NCBI GenBank assembly: GCA_014904845.1
Contig: MU119274.1
Coordinates: 108,655 to 172,654, forward strand
From: Acephala macrosclerotiorum
Taxonomy: Eukaryota > Ascomycota > Leotiomycetes > Helotiales > Mollisiaceae
Reading direction: 5' to 3'
DNA length: 64,000 bases
The notes under the pieces are model-generated. The model made no database searches and was not told the DNA's origin. It saw only the letters and a list, made by a program, of their open reading frames with translations. Shown piece after piece: positions 47,846-60,500 of this stretch. How positions within the stretch are numbered: the first letter of the stretch is position 1; the number at the start of each line of letters is the position of its first letter. The position numbers and the translations under genes were made by a program.

Positions 47846-49862
47846 TCAACCAAGCGCCCCGGCCGAGACTCGAGGATCTCCTTCCGTCATCGCAGTCACG
47901 AACTTCCTCCAAGTATTCGTAACAACCAAATACTTCACACTCTTCTCTGCCGCATCGAAAACACGTTCATCGAAACCTTCTGCCATCGTAGACTTCTCAT
48001 CGCCATTATGGTGGCTCCGAGACTCAGCTTGGATACTCTCATCATAGCTCTCCTTGCCGTGCATCTCAGCATCGTAATGGTATTCTCGTTTCGTAGTCGG
48101 GGTTGATGGCATCGACGAAGAACCGTGGCTGAACTCTTTAAAGATTGAAGACATACTCTTCATCGGGAACTCTAGATCTGCGGGACTGCTCGCGAAGGGT
48201 GTGACGGGCGAATAAGGGTGCTCGTCTTCTTTCTCATCCCGCCTACCATCCATCTCCCTCCCCAACATTTCAACAGCATTCTCAAACATCTTATCTAGCA
48301 CACTCCTGATCCTCCATTCGATGTTGATCGGGAATTGGGCATATTTCTCACTCACGCCAAAAGTATAGATCTCCACTGCCTCTCGCCAGAGCATCTCCTT
48401 CACTTTTGGCTTCGGTTCGGGAATTGGCGATGCGCGGAGACGGGACCATTTCGCTCTCCAATCTCGAACCGCGACTAGAAACAGTACATTCTCTGCCGTG
48501 AAGTCTTTCGTTGCTGCAAAGTGCAACAGCGGGGTAGGGTTGAGGAGAAGCACTTTCTCAAGCGCAGCAGTGGTATACATTTCGTTTGATCGGTATTGCG
48601 ACATCGAAATTCGTGCTTGTTGATTTCGTCCTTGTTCTTTGATGTTCGAGTCTGCATTTGATGGAGGTTTCTTGTGGCTACTATGCAGAGATTGATAGTT
48701 TGTAATGGAGGAGCGGGATCCTGAGCCGAGTGTGGTATCGTCCCATGTCTTGTTGTCTTCCCATTTTTGGAGGATGGAGGCAGTGGTTTTATTGAAGCGG
48801 TGTTGGCGGTAGGCTTCGTAGATGGGGAAGAAGATCGTGCAGGCTTGCATTACGAAGATTCCCGGTGCGAGCCTGTGATTAAAGTCAGCAAGAATAGTAG
48901 GACAGAAGAGAGGAAAGGAGTAAGCAGGAGTAGGAGCAGACATACCACATGGGAGGCACAAAATATCGATTCACCCATTTCCATGCAGTGCCAGGTGTGA
49001 AGACCGCTGCAAGCCATAATGGTGCACCAGGAAAGCTATGAACGGTATGAGCAAGATGTCACAAGGTCAACGCGAGAGTTCATACCCAGAGATGACACAA
49101 AGGATAGTTTGAGTGCGCCAATAATGTGTATCATAGACATTTCTGATTTTGTAAAGGAGGTAAGGCCCATATATACAGCACCAGAACAGTTGCCACAGCG
49201 CTGACGGTATCCTGCTTCAATGTCAGCACATTGTTGAACATGATCTGCAGTACAATTTACCATTCGGGACCTTCCCGGCAGAGTGCTTGTCCCCGAGGCT
49301 TCGCAATCTTTCCCCAGTGGCCCTGCAACTTTCCGTTTGTCCCATAGATGGCTGCAGTGATGACCACTTGGAGTAGCATCCCAATTCCAATACCAAGATA
49401 CGTCTTTTGAAGGGTCGTGAGACACCTCCATTTAGACAACAGCCCATGAGGGCCGTATCCGTGAAGTCGTCGCTCTCCGATCGAAGCTCTATCGCCATCC
49501 AGTAACCTCCTTTGCTGGGTACTGATGCTAAGTAGCTGTACCATGTTGGCTTGGAATAAGGCGATTCCGAATGGTAAATAGATACTCATGATCCAAAATT
49601 CGGCGGAGCACAGGAAGTGCCCATTTGTTGTGTATGCCAGGAGGATTTTGACGAGATACACCTGCAAAAAGCAGACAGACGCGATTGCCAGCGGGATGTT
49701 GCGGATTCTCAGGAATGGAAGTCGACGATTCTTGATGAGCCATGCTGAGCCCAACGCAAGAATGACTGTCCACGCAATGGCAATGGAGGCGTACAGCTTC
49801 CCCAAGGAGTCCCAATTCACAATCGGACCCCAGTTGCGTCCGATAGGGCTGATGTAAACCAT
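47846..49862 (-). CDS. seven-transmembrane protein with RGS domain (fungal GprK-like)
   Basis: Exons 49862-49261, 49211-49086, 49035-48946 and 48872-47846 (introns 49, 50 and 73 bp) give 614 aa. The N-terminal half has seven hydrophobic segments, from LYASIAIAWTVILAL through GHFLCSAEFWIMSIYLPFGIA to FVMQACTIFFPIYEAY; the fifth to seventh are joined across introns 2 and 3. The C-terminal half carries the two parts of an RGS domain: LEKVLLLNPTPLLHFAATKDF...ENVLFLVAVRDW, then REAVEIY...INIEWRIRSVLDKMFENA and FDAAEKSVKYLVV, split by a Ser-rich insert. 7TM-RGS proteins of fungi (GprK type) and plants (AtRGS1) are plasma-membrane proteins that speed GTP hydrolysis by G-alpha. The ligand is unknown. 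The frame is intact. Confidence 0.85.
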
Positions 49863-51475
49863 CGTGAAAGAATCACTCCGCGGACCGAGCTTCTAGAGTC
49901 AATGCTCCTCAACTTCTCTCCGATATGAGGCCCAAGGGGGCCAGCCGTTTATACTCATGTTTGCCATGCACTGCGTGGCCAACACGGGACGGTTCATCCT
50001 GCTGTTTCTTTGTTCCCGTCGGCGGGAGATCGTCTCGCCGTACACATGCAAAGCCAAATACAGGTACAGAAGACTTGGAAGAAGGGCGTCGGCCGCCAGT
50101 TAGCGGGCAGCAAAAACATCGTCGAGAAAATAGTTCAAGCTACTCAGGTAGGATGAGATCGGATCTGCACAGCTGATGCGGGATGAGCTGTAGTTGCACT
50201 ATGCACTTGCCCTTGCCCTTGCGGGAGATGATCGGCATCCGAATTCTGAGGAGAAGCGGACCAGATATTAGCTTTTCCGTGGCCTGGTCTTGACTAGCAA
50301 GTGGTAGCGAAGGTCCAGAACGTATCATTGGGTCTTGAAAGCCATCACGATACCATTGGACGTTACTACTCCTCAAGTCTTGGATTCGTGTTTGTTTCAA
50401 ACAACCACTGATGTTGGCAGCTTGTGGCGTCGATAGGGAACATATTAAAGAGTTCGAGAACTTCTCGCCGTGATTTGTGAGTCTCCGCGCGCATCGATAT
50501 CGGAAGGAGGGAGCATGTGAACCAGTCCTTACCCTGATCTGAGACCGTACCGGGCCTTGTAGTTGGTGGAAGTTGAGTGCAGAGAGCGAGGAAGGGAACG
50601 GGGGCTTCTACTTCTCATTCTTTCCGTTTTTCTTCTGCACAAAGACCCAGAAATTCGAGCTCGAGGAAGATCTATCGACGACTTGACGCCGCACTGAAGG
50701 CTGAAATTTAACGCATCAGTGATGTCTTTGATGTCTGTCGCTGGCGCATCAACATATCTATTCATAGATCGAAGAACTGGTTCTCCGCCGTCGTAAGTAG
50801 TTTCAGGGCGTTTGTGTTCGACAGCGAGTTTGCTTGAGGTGGAGATTTGCTGTTCCCGGCAGCCACCCCACTTTTTTGTCAGCGTGACCCCCCATGTCAA
50901 ATTCTCAAGTCTTTCGACTGCTCACTTCTCAAAGACAGTTCCTCGAAGCTAGGTTTGCACCTCACTCGTAATCAAATTATTTGTCTCTCCTCATAAGTAT
51001 CGAGCAAGGGAAAATAGGGTTTCATCCTCGGTGAAACAAACCCTGCTCAGCCTTTCCCTCTATCAAGAACGCTTCTCTTTCATCCCCAAGCAACTTTCTT
51101 TGAAAGTCAAATTGGCTGAATAGGCAATTTTCTCCCCTGCAAAAGTCGACCTTGGCTAGGCGACATAATAATCAACTCAACGATGCTAATAGCTATGGAA
51201 ACATAATCATTACTCCAGCTAATACACACACGCACCCAGACAACGCAACTATACCAGTTGCATACATATACACCAGATATACCCAAAGTTTGGAATACTG
51301 AGTGGCAAGTTTCTCATTTTATCGCAAGGTGTAGTTGCTTCCTGCAAGTCGACTTATTCTTATCTTCCTCGAAGGTACAGTCCATTGAAAAAATGTCGCA
51401 ACGCAAAGCCTCCAACCCTAGCATCATTCAGGAATTTCAGTGCGTCTCTACTTTCATCAACATGAACCTATCAAT
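49863..51475. other. intergenic, no firm gene
   Basis: GC-normal DNA. A minus-strand open frame at 50900-50529 (123 codons) has a TTG first codon, no domain and no neighbouring exon, so I do not call it. The 5' part should hold the promoter of the 7TM-RGS gene. Confidence 0.4.
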
Positions 51476-53091
51476 TCACTCTTCATCAGACTCGTACGCG
51501 GTACGGATACGACGACTGATGTAAGTTTTCCCATCGATCTCCACAAATTCCTCCTGCTTCTGGACCAAGCCCGTGGCAGTTCTACAAAACTCGATGTTTT
51601 TGACCATCACAGCCTCCTCGAGGACTTCCCCAATGTCAAACCTATTGTACGGGCTCAGGACAAACCTTTCTCGATAACTGTCCTTGATCCTTCCTTCTGT
51701 CTGCACATACACTCCTTCGTTCGGCATTCCTGCCGCGATGCGCGTGTAGAGTTTGCCTCCGATGACAGAGTAGTGGTTGGTGGCATTCTAGCTAGACGAA
51801 GAACTTGAAGCAACTGTGTGTTGAGAGGGCTGGAAGCGTAGAGAGGAGGGAATAGCAGTTTTGTAAGTAGCGAAAGCGGCATCTGCTGTACCAAGTGGAG
51901 CGCGCACGGCCTCTATTGTGTTCTTATATTCGGCAATCTTCGTCTTCTGTTTGTTGATAATTACCCACAGACTGTTGATTGTTTTTTGGAGCGACTTGAC
52001 TTCGGAATCGTAGTTGCGGACAACTCGACCTAGGGCAGCGGAAGCCTCTTCATGACTCTCCAGGGTAGTGAGCAGGTCTGGTCCAGCGACCTGACTGGTT
52101 GCATGAGTATTATTCCAGAATTTTGCGGGAGCAGATGGTGGGTTTTCGGAGCCGGTGACGAGTTTGTCATCCTCATCTAATTTATGTTAGCATAAATTCA
52201 GACTCACAGCTTGCCATCGTCCATAATTTCGTGATTGCACGTACCTTCAGTATCCCGAACCCCGATCTGCGCTCTAAGAGCTGCTTTGAGAAACTTGTTC
52301 GTACTCTCTTCATCTCCCTGATCCATCCCTATCTCGAAATCCGCCTCGTCGTATCTGACTATTGACCTATGTCCCAACTCAACCGTACTCTCGCTAGCGT
52401 CGACCTGAACCAGTCTGTATACCAAGCGCCCGTTTCGAGTCAGACTAACCCTCACCGAGACTGTCTTGTCGTGCTAATAAGTACCGACAAAGATTTCGTC
52501 ACCAGAAATTAAGGGCCGAGGCACATTTTTCATCGATCGAGATACATTGCGTGAATTTGTTTGAGAAGAAGTCGGCTTCTCTTCCACGGATTGCTCCAGA
52601 GTGAAACTTTGAAGGTAGTCTCTAGTCAATTGCTTTCGTTCCGATTCGCTCAAGAGGTCGAATACAGCACCCTTCAGTACATCATCGTTGAGCATGACGT
52701 TATCGCATCGAATCACGCCGTTTTGGGAGACGAGAGTATCCCAAACTACCCTTGCTTTGATGGCTGCAGAAACTTCTTCTCTATGGGGTCGGTACACAAG
52801 GTGTCCACCATTGGTGATGCGCGCGTAGACTGGGAGTTGGGGCTCAGATATGTGGTGTCCAACGAGTGCTTCTTCTCCATCGAGGCGAATCCGTTTCGGG
52901 GCCGGAGAGTCTTCGTAACCACGCTCCCCATTTTCGTCCGCCCGCTTGCTGGGATTGGTGTTGTGAGATGCCGACTTCGTCTCTTGAGAAGACTGGAATT
53001 CGTTGACGTCGAGAGCTGATTTGTCCATCCTGCTTGGGGGCAAATCAGCATATACAGCCATTGAAACTGCCTTGGGAAGGGCGACCCACAT
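51476..53091 (-). pseudogene. uncharacterised gene with two in-frame TAG codons
   Basis: Exon 53091-52245 and an exon from 52176 (68 bp intron, GTACGT donor) lie in one frame to the TGA at 51476. That frame is interrupted by TAG at 52474-52476 and TAG at 51788-51790. Protein-like sequence continues across both: FVGTY-stop-HDKTVSVRVSLTRNGRLVYR, and VASSSSS-stop-NATNHYSVIGGKLYTRI. The family is not recognised. The N-terminal region is basic with a PAPKRIRL nuclear-localisation-like motif; two segments, YARITNGGHLVYR and LTRNGRLVYR, look like related repeats; residues near 350-400 form a coiled coil. Either stop could come from CAG by a C-to-T change at CpA. If the second TAG is the true end, the gene ends at 51788. 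A complex intron pattern hiding the stops cannot be excluded. Confidence 0.55.
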
Positions 53092-54176
53092 TCAGTATCT
53101 ACCATCGAAACCTGCGAGGGGATTCAGTTTAGAGGAAGAAGAGGAAGGGAGAAAAAGCGCGAGTTATAAACCATGGAGCAACAAGTCTTATTCTCACGCG
53201 TGCGTACAACGGAATCAAACGAAAGAAAACGACTTCTCACTGGATGCTTCCATCTCACCGGGACGCTTTCTGCAGCTTTACATGCACTTTAACACAAGTT
53301 AAAGCTATGGAATTGTCCAGACATGAAGATAATTTAAGTCACACTATACCTGTGCTGATACTTTCTGGATGAATGTGAGTTCGAAATATTTCACGTTCTG
53401 CTAGTTCCACTTATTGTAAAGAGAATCAATTCTCTGCAGCTAGCTTGACAAAGATGGATGCTGCAGTAGCAAGAATTCTTTCATCACAAGCTGGAGCGAG
53501 TTTTTCCAACTTCTAGAACCACCTAGTCTTCGCTGGCCTTGATCCCCACATCTTCAAGATTTGGATGACTCGCGCCTGCCATGTCTGATCCTGGTTCTGG
53601 TAGGAAGAGCTGGTTGATGCTGGAATTGATATTCTTTCGCCTATACCCTCCTCTGTTCTAGAGCCAGCGTGATCTTACTTGATGTTCTGCTGACTCACCT
53701 ACCGTGTGGCGCGAATGTGGATTCGGCATGCAACGATCGCAAGCCGAGGAGTTGTAGACGTCGAGCACAAAATTTTGAAGAGACTGGACTTTAGCAATTG
53801 GGTCGCTAAACATTCAAGCTTTCGCCCCTAAAGAACGCTAGCTGCACCAGCCATCTCAGAATCTCGACATCTTCAACTCCTCATTCCTTCGATGAACATC
53901 GTCGAAGCTTATTATGTCAAGTGCTAAGCTTTGTTCTATGTGCGATTGCAATCAATTGTTTTCTTTTGTTTACGTGTATCAAACGAGATATAAAGTACAT
54001 GTCATGAATTGATTAAGCACGTGTGCGCTTGAGTCAGGCCCCGAAGTCGGCTACATCCCACTTAATCTTGCACATTGCCAACGGTTCTTACGAGCTTCTC
54101 CTCTTCTGAGGGCTGCATCCCTCGTGAGGAATATTCTCAGTGCCCATTCTTTCCTTTGTTCTCCAATATCTTCAAT
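53092..54176. other. divergent intergenic region
   Basis: GC-normal DNA between two divergent starts, so it should include promoters for both neighbours. No gene or specific site is recognised. Confidence 0.4.
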
Positions 54177-55202
54177 ATGAGCTCTATCGTAGCACCAAAT
54201 GTTGCTCTTAAGCCATCCCCACCACACATCTTCGCGGCAGGGGTAGGAATAACACCCCTTCCTCCTCTCGATGGCATCGATGCCTCTCTCCTCAGACCAA
54301 CAATAGCGATCCTGTCAATGGGAGAAATGGGCCTAGGGATAGCTTCTCTCCTCGTCAAATATTCATACCCAGTAATCACCAATCTCGACGGTCGAAGTGC
54401 TGCTACAAAGGCTCGAGCAAAGGCTGTCGGAGTCAAAGATGCACCTTTCGATCAAATGCTCTCTCAAGCCTCGGTAGTACTCTCCGTGCTCCCACCTGGC
54501 GAGGCGTTAGCACTTGCAGAAAAGGCTGCCGCAAGCCTACTCTTTTCGCCCCTCTCGCGATACGGGAAGGGGAAACTCGTCTACATCGACCTAAACGCCA
54601 TCTCACCTTCACTATCACGCAAAATCTCAGCTCGGATCATCGATGCAGGAATGACCTTCATCGATGGATGTGTCCTCGCCTACCCACCCAAAGAGATGCC
54701 TGACGGATCATGGTTCCGACCATCAATTCCTCTCTCAGGACCCTCACTCTCAACCGCCATTCCAGACCCTTGGTCAAGCGAACTCACTTCACTGCTGAAT
54801 TTCAGACACGTAAGTCCGGACATTGGTGCCGCGTCTGGACTCAAAATGTGCTTTGCAGCTGTCATCAAAGGACAAACGGCAATAGCGATCCAAGCCTATA
54901 CCACAGCTAGCAATCTCGGGGTCTTAGCTTCAGTGCGGGAACACATGGCTGAGTACTTTCCACATGTAGTGAATGGGATGGAAGGAGCCATGGTTGGGAG
55001 TCAGAAAAAAGCGTATAGGTGGATCAAGGAAATGGAAGAAATTGAGGAGTGTTTTGTGACAGAAGGAGGATGGGATAAGGGCATTTTCGAGGGGGCGGCG
55101 GATGTCTTCAGGGTGGTGAAGAAATGCGAAGTTCAAAGTGGGATTGAGGGAATGGTGAGCTCTGTTTCTGGGGGATTGAGGGCGAGGAGGAAGAGTTGCT
55201 AG
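54177..55202 (+). CDS. 6-phosphogluconate-dehydrogenase-like NAD(P)-binding protein (DUF1932-type)
   Basis: A single-exon frame of 341 aa. I start at the ATG at 54177 (MSSIVAPNVALK); the open frame extends 34 codons upstream but only from a TTG. The N-terminal Rossmann part reads IAILSMGEMGLGIASLL, matching the GxGxMG-type dinucleotide motif with the first glycine replaced by Ser. LSVLPPGEALALAE, VYIDLNAISP and FIDGCVLAYPP follow as in beta-hydroxyacid dehydrogenases. The C-terminal helical domain includes GAASGLKMCFAAVIKGQTAI, with Lys in the catalytic position of the family. The substrate is unknown. It resembles fungal NAD-binding 6PGDH/DUF1932 proteins rather than true cytosolic 6PGDH, which is longer. 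Confidence 0.8.
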   Translation: MSSIVAPNVALKPSPPHIFAAGVGITPLPPLDGIDASLLRPTIAILSMGEMGLGIASLLVKYSYPVITNLDGRSAATKARAKAVGVKDAPFDQMLSQASVVLSVLPPGEALALAEKAAASLLFSPLSRYGKGKLVYIDLNAISPSLSRKISARIIDAGMTFIDGCVLAYPPKEMPDGSWFRPSIPLSGPSLSTAIPDPWSSELTSLLNFRHVSPDIGAASGLKMCFAAVIKGQTAIAIQAYTTASNLGVLASVREHMAEYFPHVVNGMEGAMVGSQKKAYRWIKEMEEIEECFVTEGGWDKGIFEGAADVFRVVKKCEVQSGIEGMVSSVSGGLRARRKSC

Positions 55203-55855
55203 ATATTTATTGGATGGTCTTGGCGTTTTGGGTGGGATTGACTTAGGCTCTTCAGACTTTAGGCTTGTTTGATCGAGACGGACATTTGGTCTGGGGGATT
55301 GAGGAGATAAGGAAACTTTTCTCGTCAAATGACCTTCGTCTTGGGCATGTTGGCACCTGACTATCAATTGAGTATCAAGGTTTTCTTTCGCTGTCAAGTT
55401 ACCTTCTCAGCTTACTAGGAAGGTTTCCTAGAACATGGATTGCAGAAAACAACTTTTCGATGGCGAAAGTCGGCGGAGGCAGGTCGCTCGGCCGGGCGTA
55501 GCCGATATTTGGACACGAACGTCCTTGGCTCCTCGATCTCCTCTGACAGCCTTGTGATATTGATCGTCAGGAGTCTCAAGAATAAGCTTTTATAGTGTTT
55601 TCAATACCTGAGTTACCCTCATCCATCTCGCTTTCATTCAAAATATCAGCAAGGTCATGTGATATCGCTAGTATCAATTTAGCTCCGCTATATTCGAAGC
55701 AGAACTATCTTGAGAAACAGGTCGACTTGTTTTTCCCGCGATCCTAGAATCTTAACCAATTATTTCTTCAAAGCTGCCCAAAATGACGACGGATCAGCCG
55801 GGCAAATAATTGCTCCTCATTACCCCGCCATCCCACGCCACTGCAGCCCTGCAAC
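55203..55855. other. intergenic, no supported gene
   Basis: Spacer between two plus-strand genes; expected to hold the 3' end of the first and the promoter of the second. A minus-strand frame at 55397-54930 lies opposite the real gene and is rejected. Confidence 0.4.
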
Positions 55856-56563
55856 ATGATAAACATCCCACCTAACCCTTCAACTCAACAATCTCCAAAA
55901 CTCAATTCCAACCTTAAAACCGAACTCAAGATGCGCGATTTACCAAAGGAAAGCTTCACCCTCAAAGGGGGTTGCTTCTGCTCCGCGATCCGCTACACAA
56001 TCACCGTCCCGCCTCTCTCCGACCGCCCAAAAAACCCCAGCTACCCATCACGAGAAATCTTCCCTCCAACAGAAGTCACCTCGCACATGCCCATGATCAG
56101 CATCGACCACTGCAACTCCTGCCGCCGTGCACCCGGCTCCATCTTCGAATGCTGGGCCATCATACCCCAAGCATGGATAACCTTCTCCCTCCTACCCAAC
56201 TTCACAGACCACCACACCGCATCTCCCGACGACTGGGTTCAACCCACCACTCTTGGTTTTCTCAAAGGTGAACCAGAGGTTCTGGAAGCTACGTATCTGA
56301 AGCATTATGTGGGGAATGAACATTCAAATAGGACGTTCTGTGGGAGGTGTGGGACGCATCTTACGTTTCATTACTCTGGGGAGCAGAGGGAGATGAGTAA
56401 GAAGGCGGGGTGGGGGCCGATCCTGGATGTTGCGGTGGGTACGTTGGATAAAGAGAGTGTGGAGATGGAGGGATTTAGGCCGAGTTATAGGGCTTGGCTT
56501 GACGAGGGGATTCCGTGGGTTAAGAGGTTGTTGGAGGAGGGACAGAAGAGTTTGAGTGATTGA
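55856..56563 (+). CDS. GFA/CENP-V-type zinc protein (glutathione-dependent formaldehyde-activating-like)
   Basis: A single exon of 235 aa. Zinc-binding motifs follow the family pattern: GGCFCSAIRY (Cys40, Cys42), DHCNSCRRAPGS, and FCGRCGTHLTF. A second in-frame Met at residue 26 (MRDLPKESFTLKGGC) would also make a good start. The fold is the Mss4-like beta-tent. Members are often named for glutathione-dependent formaldehyde activation, but most fungal ones have no proven substrate. A central loop (PNFTDHHTASPDDW) is longer than in short family members. Expected to be cytosolic. Confidence 0.85.
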   Translation: MINIPPNPSTQQSPKLNSNLKTELKMRDLPKESFTLKGGCFCSAIRYTITVPPLSDRPKNPSYPSREIFPPTEVTSHMPMISIDHCNSCRRAPGSIFECWAIIPQAWITFSLLPNFTDHHTASPDDWVQPTTLGFLKGEPEVLEATYLKHYVGNEHSNRTFCGRCGTHLTFHYSGEQREMSKKAGWGPILDVAVGTLDKESVEMEGFRPSYRAWLDEGIPWVKRLLEEGQKSLSD

Positions 56564-57513
56564 GAGGTTGATGCTGGCTGGACGGACTTGGGCGTTAAAT
56601 TAATACGAGGAACTTGGGAGCAGGAACTTTGGAGCGGGATTGCGTTGGAGTATGGGACATTTTTTAAGTTGGAATGGAGTCAAATGTGAGTCGTGGCAAT
56701 GAGGAGTCTTGAAGACCGTGGCTAAGTCCGGTGGTATTCGCCATACGTTGCTCGTTTCTGGTCATAGTACAAATGTGGTCCTATGACGCATCTGCCCTTC
56801 CTCCTTCTCTGATTCTAAGCCTCGCGAGTGAATTGGACGAGAGAAATTTCCACTCAAAGAGCGCCTGTGCGAAACCATGCTACTTTCCTCGAGCAAAATC
56901 ATAGTACTTTTGCCAGGGGCAAGGCCTCAGTGTAAAGTTACCAGCTAAGCTCGACTTCAAGCCCACCGGCCGAGCTTAACTTTAAGGGAGAACTTAACGA
57001 TGACAAGTGTGCTGAGACTGTGCTTCTCTCGTGTCACCATCTCCAATCGCCAGTCGCGTCGCTACAGTCGCACGGCTTTCGTGAAAGGCGCTTCGCATCC
57101 TTCAGCAAGCCACTTTGAAGACCACTCAGCCTTCTCAACTAGTGCTCGAACGACAACAATCAATAGCGTACCCGAAATATTGCATAAACCCTCAAAACTT
57201 GAAGCACAGACAGCAAACAAACGACTCCTCTCCCCGCTTGTCTTTAAGCGCCGATCGTGAAACACTTTCAAGTCGCCCAAAAACTCCGAGAAAAGGGAAA
57301 CACCACAAACACCTCGCGCCAAAAGAAGGAAACAAAGTTTCCACTCACTCGGAGAATAAATGCGACATGCAACAAAGCTCACATCATCATCATCATCAAT
57401 TCATGCACTGCTACTTCCGCATCATGCCAGTCTCCACAAAAATCTCAAACGCTTCATTGTACGGTATCGCCTCAGCTCGCCTCATTCCCCTTCCCGTTCG
57501 TTCCTCACTCGCC
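56564..57513. other. intergenic, no supported gene
   Basis: DNA between two convergent genes. Frames at 57000-57723 overlap each other in different frames, and partly lie opposite the 3' exon of the Ham-2 gene. None shows a domain. Confidence 0.45.
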
Positions 57514-60500
57514 TCACCACCCATTACTAACCCCATCCCACCCACCATCCGCCACACTCTCTCCTTCTCCCATCCCATCATCAATCCACTCCATCCTCTC
57601 AAGTTCTCTCACAAAGAAATCATGTTCCTCTTCGAGGAGCTTCGTATCCGCGCCCATTTGATTAGGGTATCGCTTGATATTATGCCAATGAGTCAATGCC
57701 CTCAACGCCTGCTCAAGAGGTAGCGCCTCCTCGACCTCGGCATCGACATCACTGCCCGCTAACCAATCATCGCGAAGTTCAGGTCGACAGTGAAGATACA
57801 CAGCCGTAATAACGCGCATATTTCCTTGTCGCCATTTGCGGCCACAATAGGGGACTTGGTTCTTGAATAGCTTTAAGGTGTAGAGTCTGAGTTCTGGCTG
57901 AGGGATCTTAAGGGCTTTCTTGAGGATGTTGGACGATTTGTATTGGACAAGGAGGAGGTTTCGATGAGCTTTATTCTTGCATATCTTTTGCATGATGCGG
58001 AGGAAATTGATGGACGAGAAGAAGTTTCGCCATGAGAATTCGGTGATGGGTTCGGATGGGGGCTCATTTGTTGGGTAGCCAAGTTCGTCGACTTCTGGCA
58101 TTGGACGTTTTCCTGCATGTTGACCTTCTTGGAAAGTTAGTGCTGGGAGTTTGTCTTCGGCTTCGGCGACGAGTAGCTCTCGACGTATTTTGATCGGTGG
58201 CGGTGCTGCTTCATCGTCGCTTTCTTCCCCTTCGAGGTCCAGTTCGGGTTGCTTTGGCCCATGCTTACTGTTTGCGTTACAGAAAGCGAAAAAACTTTGG
58301 CATGTGTAAGCATTTATAAAGTTGAAACATTCATGCACACTGACCTCATCTCATCGCGATCTGTTTTGTTGTCCACGATCTTGTCAATGTCTTGATGGGC
58401 GAAGAGTTTCAAGACAAGGGGAAGATAGTTCGAGTCTAAGAGTAGTTGGGTGAGATACTCAAACTTCAAGATGTCTTGGGCATGTTAGCATCGCGATCGC
58501 AACTGGGCCGAGCAACATACGAGAAACTTTGAACCATTTCAACAAGATGAGGAGAATGCCAGAAACTGCTTTCGCAGTAATCTCTCGCGAACGTAGAGCC
58601 TCAATCTCATCGATTGGTAATTCCGAAGGGTCAATCGGGTTCGGTAGCGGAATGTTTGCTGGATCTTGCTGCCTATTCTGACCCTGGGCCGCATTAGCCC
58701 GAAGGTTAACCTCAGATCTGCGAAGGTCAACCTCAGATCTGAAACCAGGAGCGAGACCTCCTTGCTGTTGTCCCATCGGCTGTGTGATCAATGCTGTGAC
58801 GTTTGCCAGAACGGCCTTCAGTAACACGATTACCAGCGACTGGAGGTGCGGGAGGGAATCTTGCTATACGGAGTCAGCGATTTAAGCATAAATTAACGTC
58901 AGAACTTACATAGAAACGTTCAACCAGATCCAGCTTTTTCTTCACCTTTTCAGGTACATCGATATTCGGCCCGTAGTCGGCTTCAGGCTCTGCTCGCTTT
59001 GCTTCATGGAGCGAGAGCTTCTTCGAAAGAATTGTATCGAGATCCAGCTCCTCGATGTCATCGTCTTCGCCATCCCATCCTCTTTCGAATTTTAGAAACC
59101 TCTCACGCTCGTCCCATAATTGTCGCATGGCTCTTGTCATCCGCATTCGCTTGGAGAAAAGGTCTCCTGCTTCAAGAATTGATTTTGGTATATCACTTCC
59201 TTCCCATTTTCGGCCTACAAGCAATTCTTGCAAGCCGGCAGAACCCTTCCCTCCAGCGCTATTGCTTGTGCTGTCCAATGGTGGATACATGAACGGGAAG
59301 TTCTGGTTTGTCTGGTAGTTTTGTTTCTTCCCAGCTTTTCCACCGACTGGAGGCGAGGGGGGGGGTGAGGGTGCGGGTGTGGCAATATGTACAGGCTGAT
59401 GCATGATGGATGCACCACTACTATTGACATTCATTGGTGGTGGGATAATGCCATTAGCACCATTTGCCCTGCTGGGTCGATTGGGTAAAGGAGGGAGTAT
59501 TGAATTGTTGTCGGGCTCGAGAGCGAGTAACGGTGGAGGCGGGGTATATGCGGGGTACTTTGATGTAATTTCTTGACGGAATATGTGGTAGTCGAGTGGT
59601 GAAGCTGTGATGAGCTTCCCACCTTCACCATTCAGATGTTTGTACTCGCTCGTAGCCTTCTTTGCCTCGTCCACCTCCGATGTGCCGCCAAACACAAGCA
59701 GTATTGACTTCCAGAACAGCAGAAATATTCTTGTTTGTGGTAACTCGTTTGCCTCGTCCCAGCGGAGCCTTGCCGTGATCGTCACGAAATAATCCACAAG
59801 GCCAGGATCCATCTCCAAGACTTTCGCCCTAGGTGATTCCATACCGATAGGATCATTACGGATACCCTCGATGATCAGGTAGATGATCGTGGTGACGTTG
59901 TCAAGCTCATCCTGGATGAAAGGAATATCTTCCTCCAGTAGCTTTGTCTCTCTGAAGTCCTCGTCCCATAACCTCTTGAACGCATTCTGCATGACATTCA
60001 CCAACGACCAAATTCCCCCGAAACTCGCAACATCGGTTATGGCTGACTTCATATGCTCGAGCTGTGTGGGAGTAGCTTTCGTCTTTGCTTTCGCAGCTTC
60101 AGCATCGTTTCCGGACTCCTTGGGCCCAGCTGTCTCATCCCATACCCCCAATACAATGTGTAATATGGTCTGCAGGCTCTTGCATCGTCTCCTTAGGTCT
60201 GTAGCAGAAAGACCATTTATTTCTCGTTCCATGAACTTTTTCTGCTCTGCCACGTCTGTTTCTAGCCATGGCTTGCCCGAAAACTTCTTCCAACGTCTCT
60301 CGAATGTATCCTTCACACGCTGTAATCGTTTGTACTCGGCATCGTTGTAGGAGAACCATTCGTCCACTTCCTCTTCGAAGGCTGAAGTGTCGGCGTATGT
60401 AAAAGCATACGAGGTAGGGTCTATCTTCGGAAATTCGGTGACGATTCGACGTAGTTGCATCAATGAAAGGGAGTCATTGGGATTGCCGACTTGGGAAGCG

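Noticed and set aside
50529..50900. Minus-strand open frame of 123 codons
   Set aside because: Begins with TTG, has no domain and no matching upstream exon.
54930..55397. 155-codon minus-strand frame
   Set aside because: Mostly antisense to the 6PGDH-like gene, and Pro/Ser-rich as expected for a shadow frame.
57000..57723. Overlapping plus-strand frames rich in Ser, His and Pro
   Set aside because: Three frames compete and the right part is antisense to the last Ham-2 exon.
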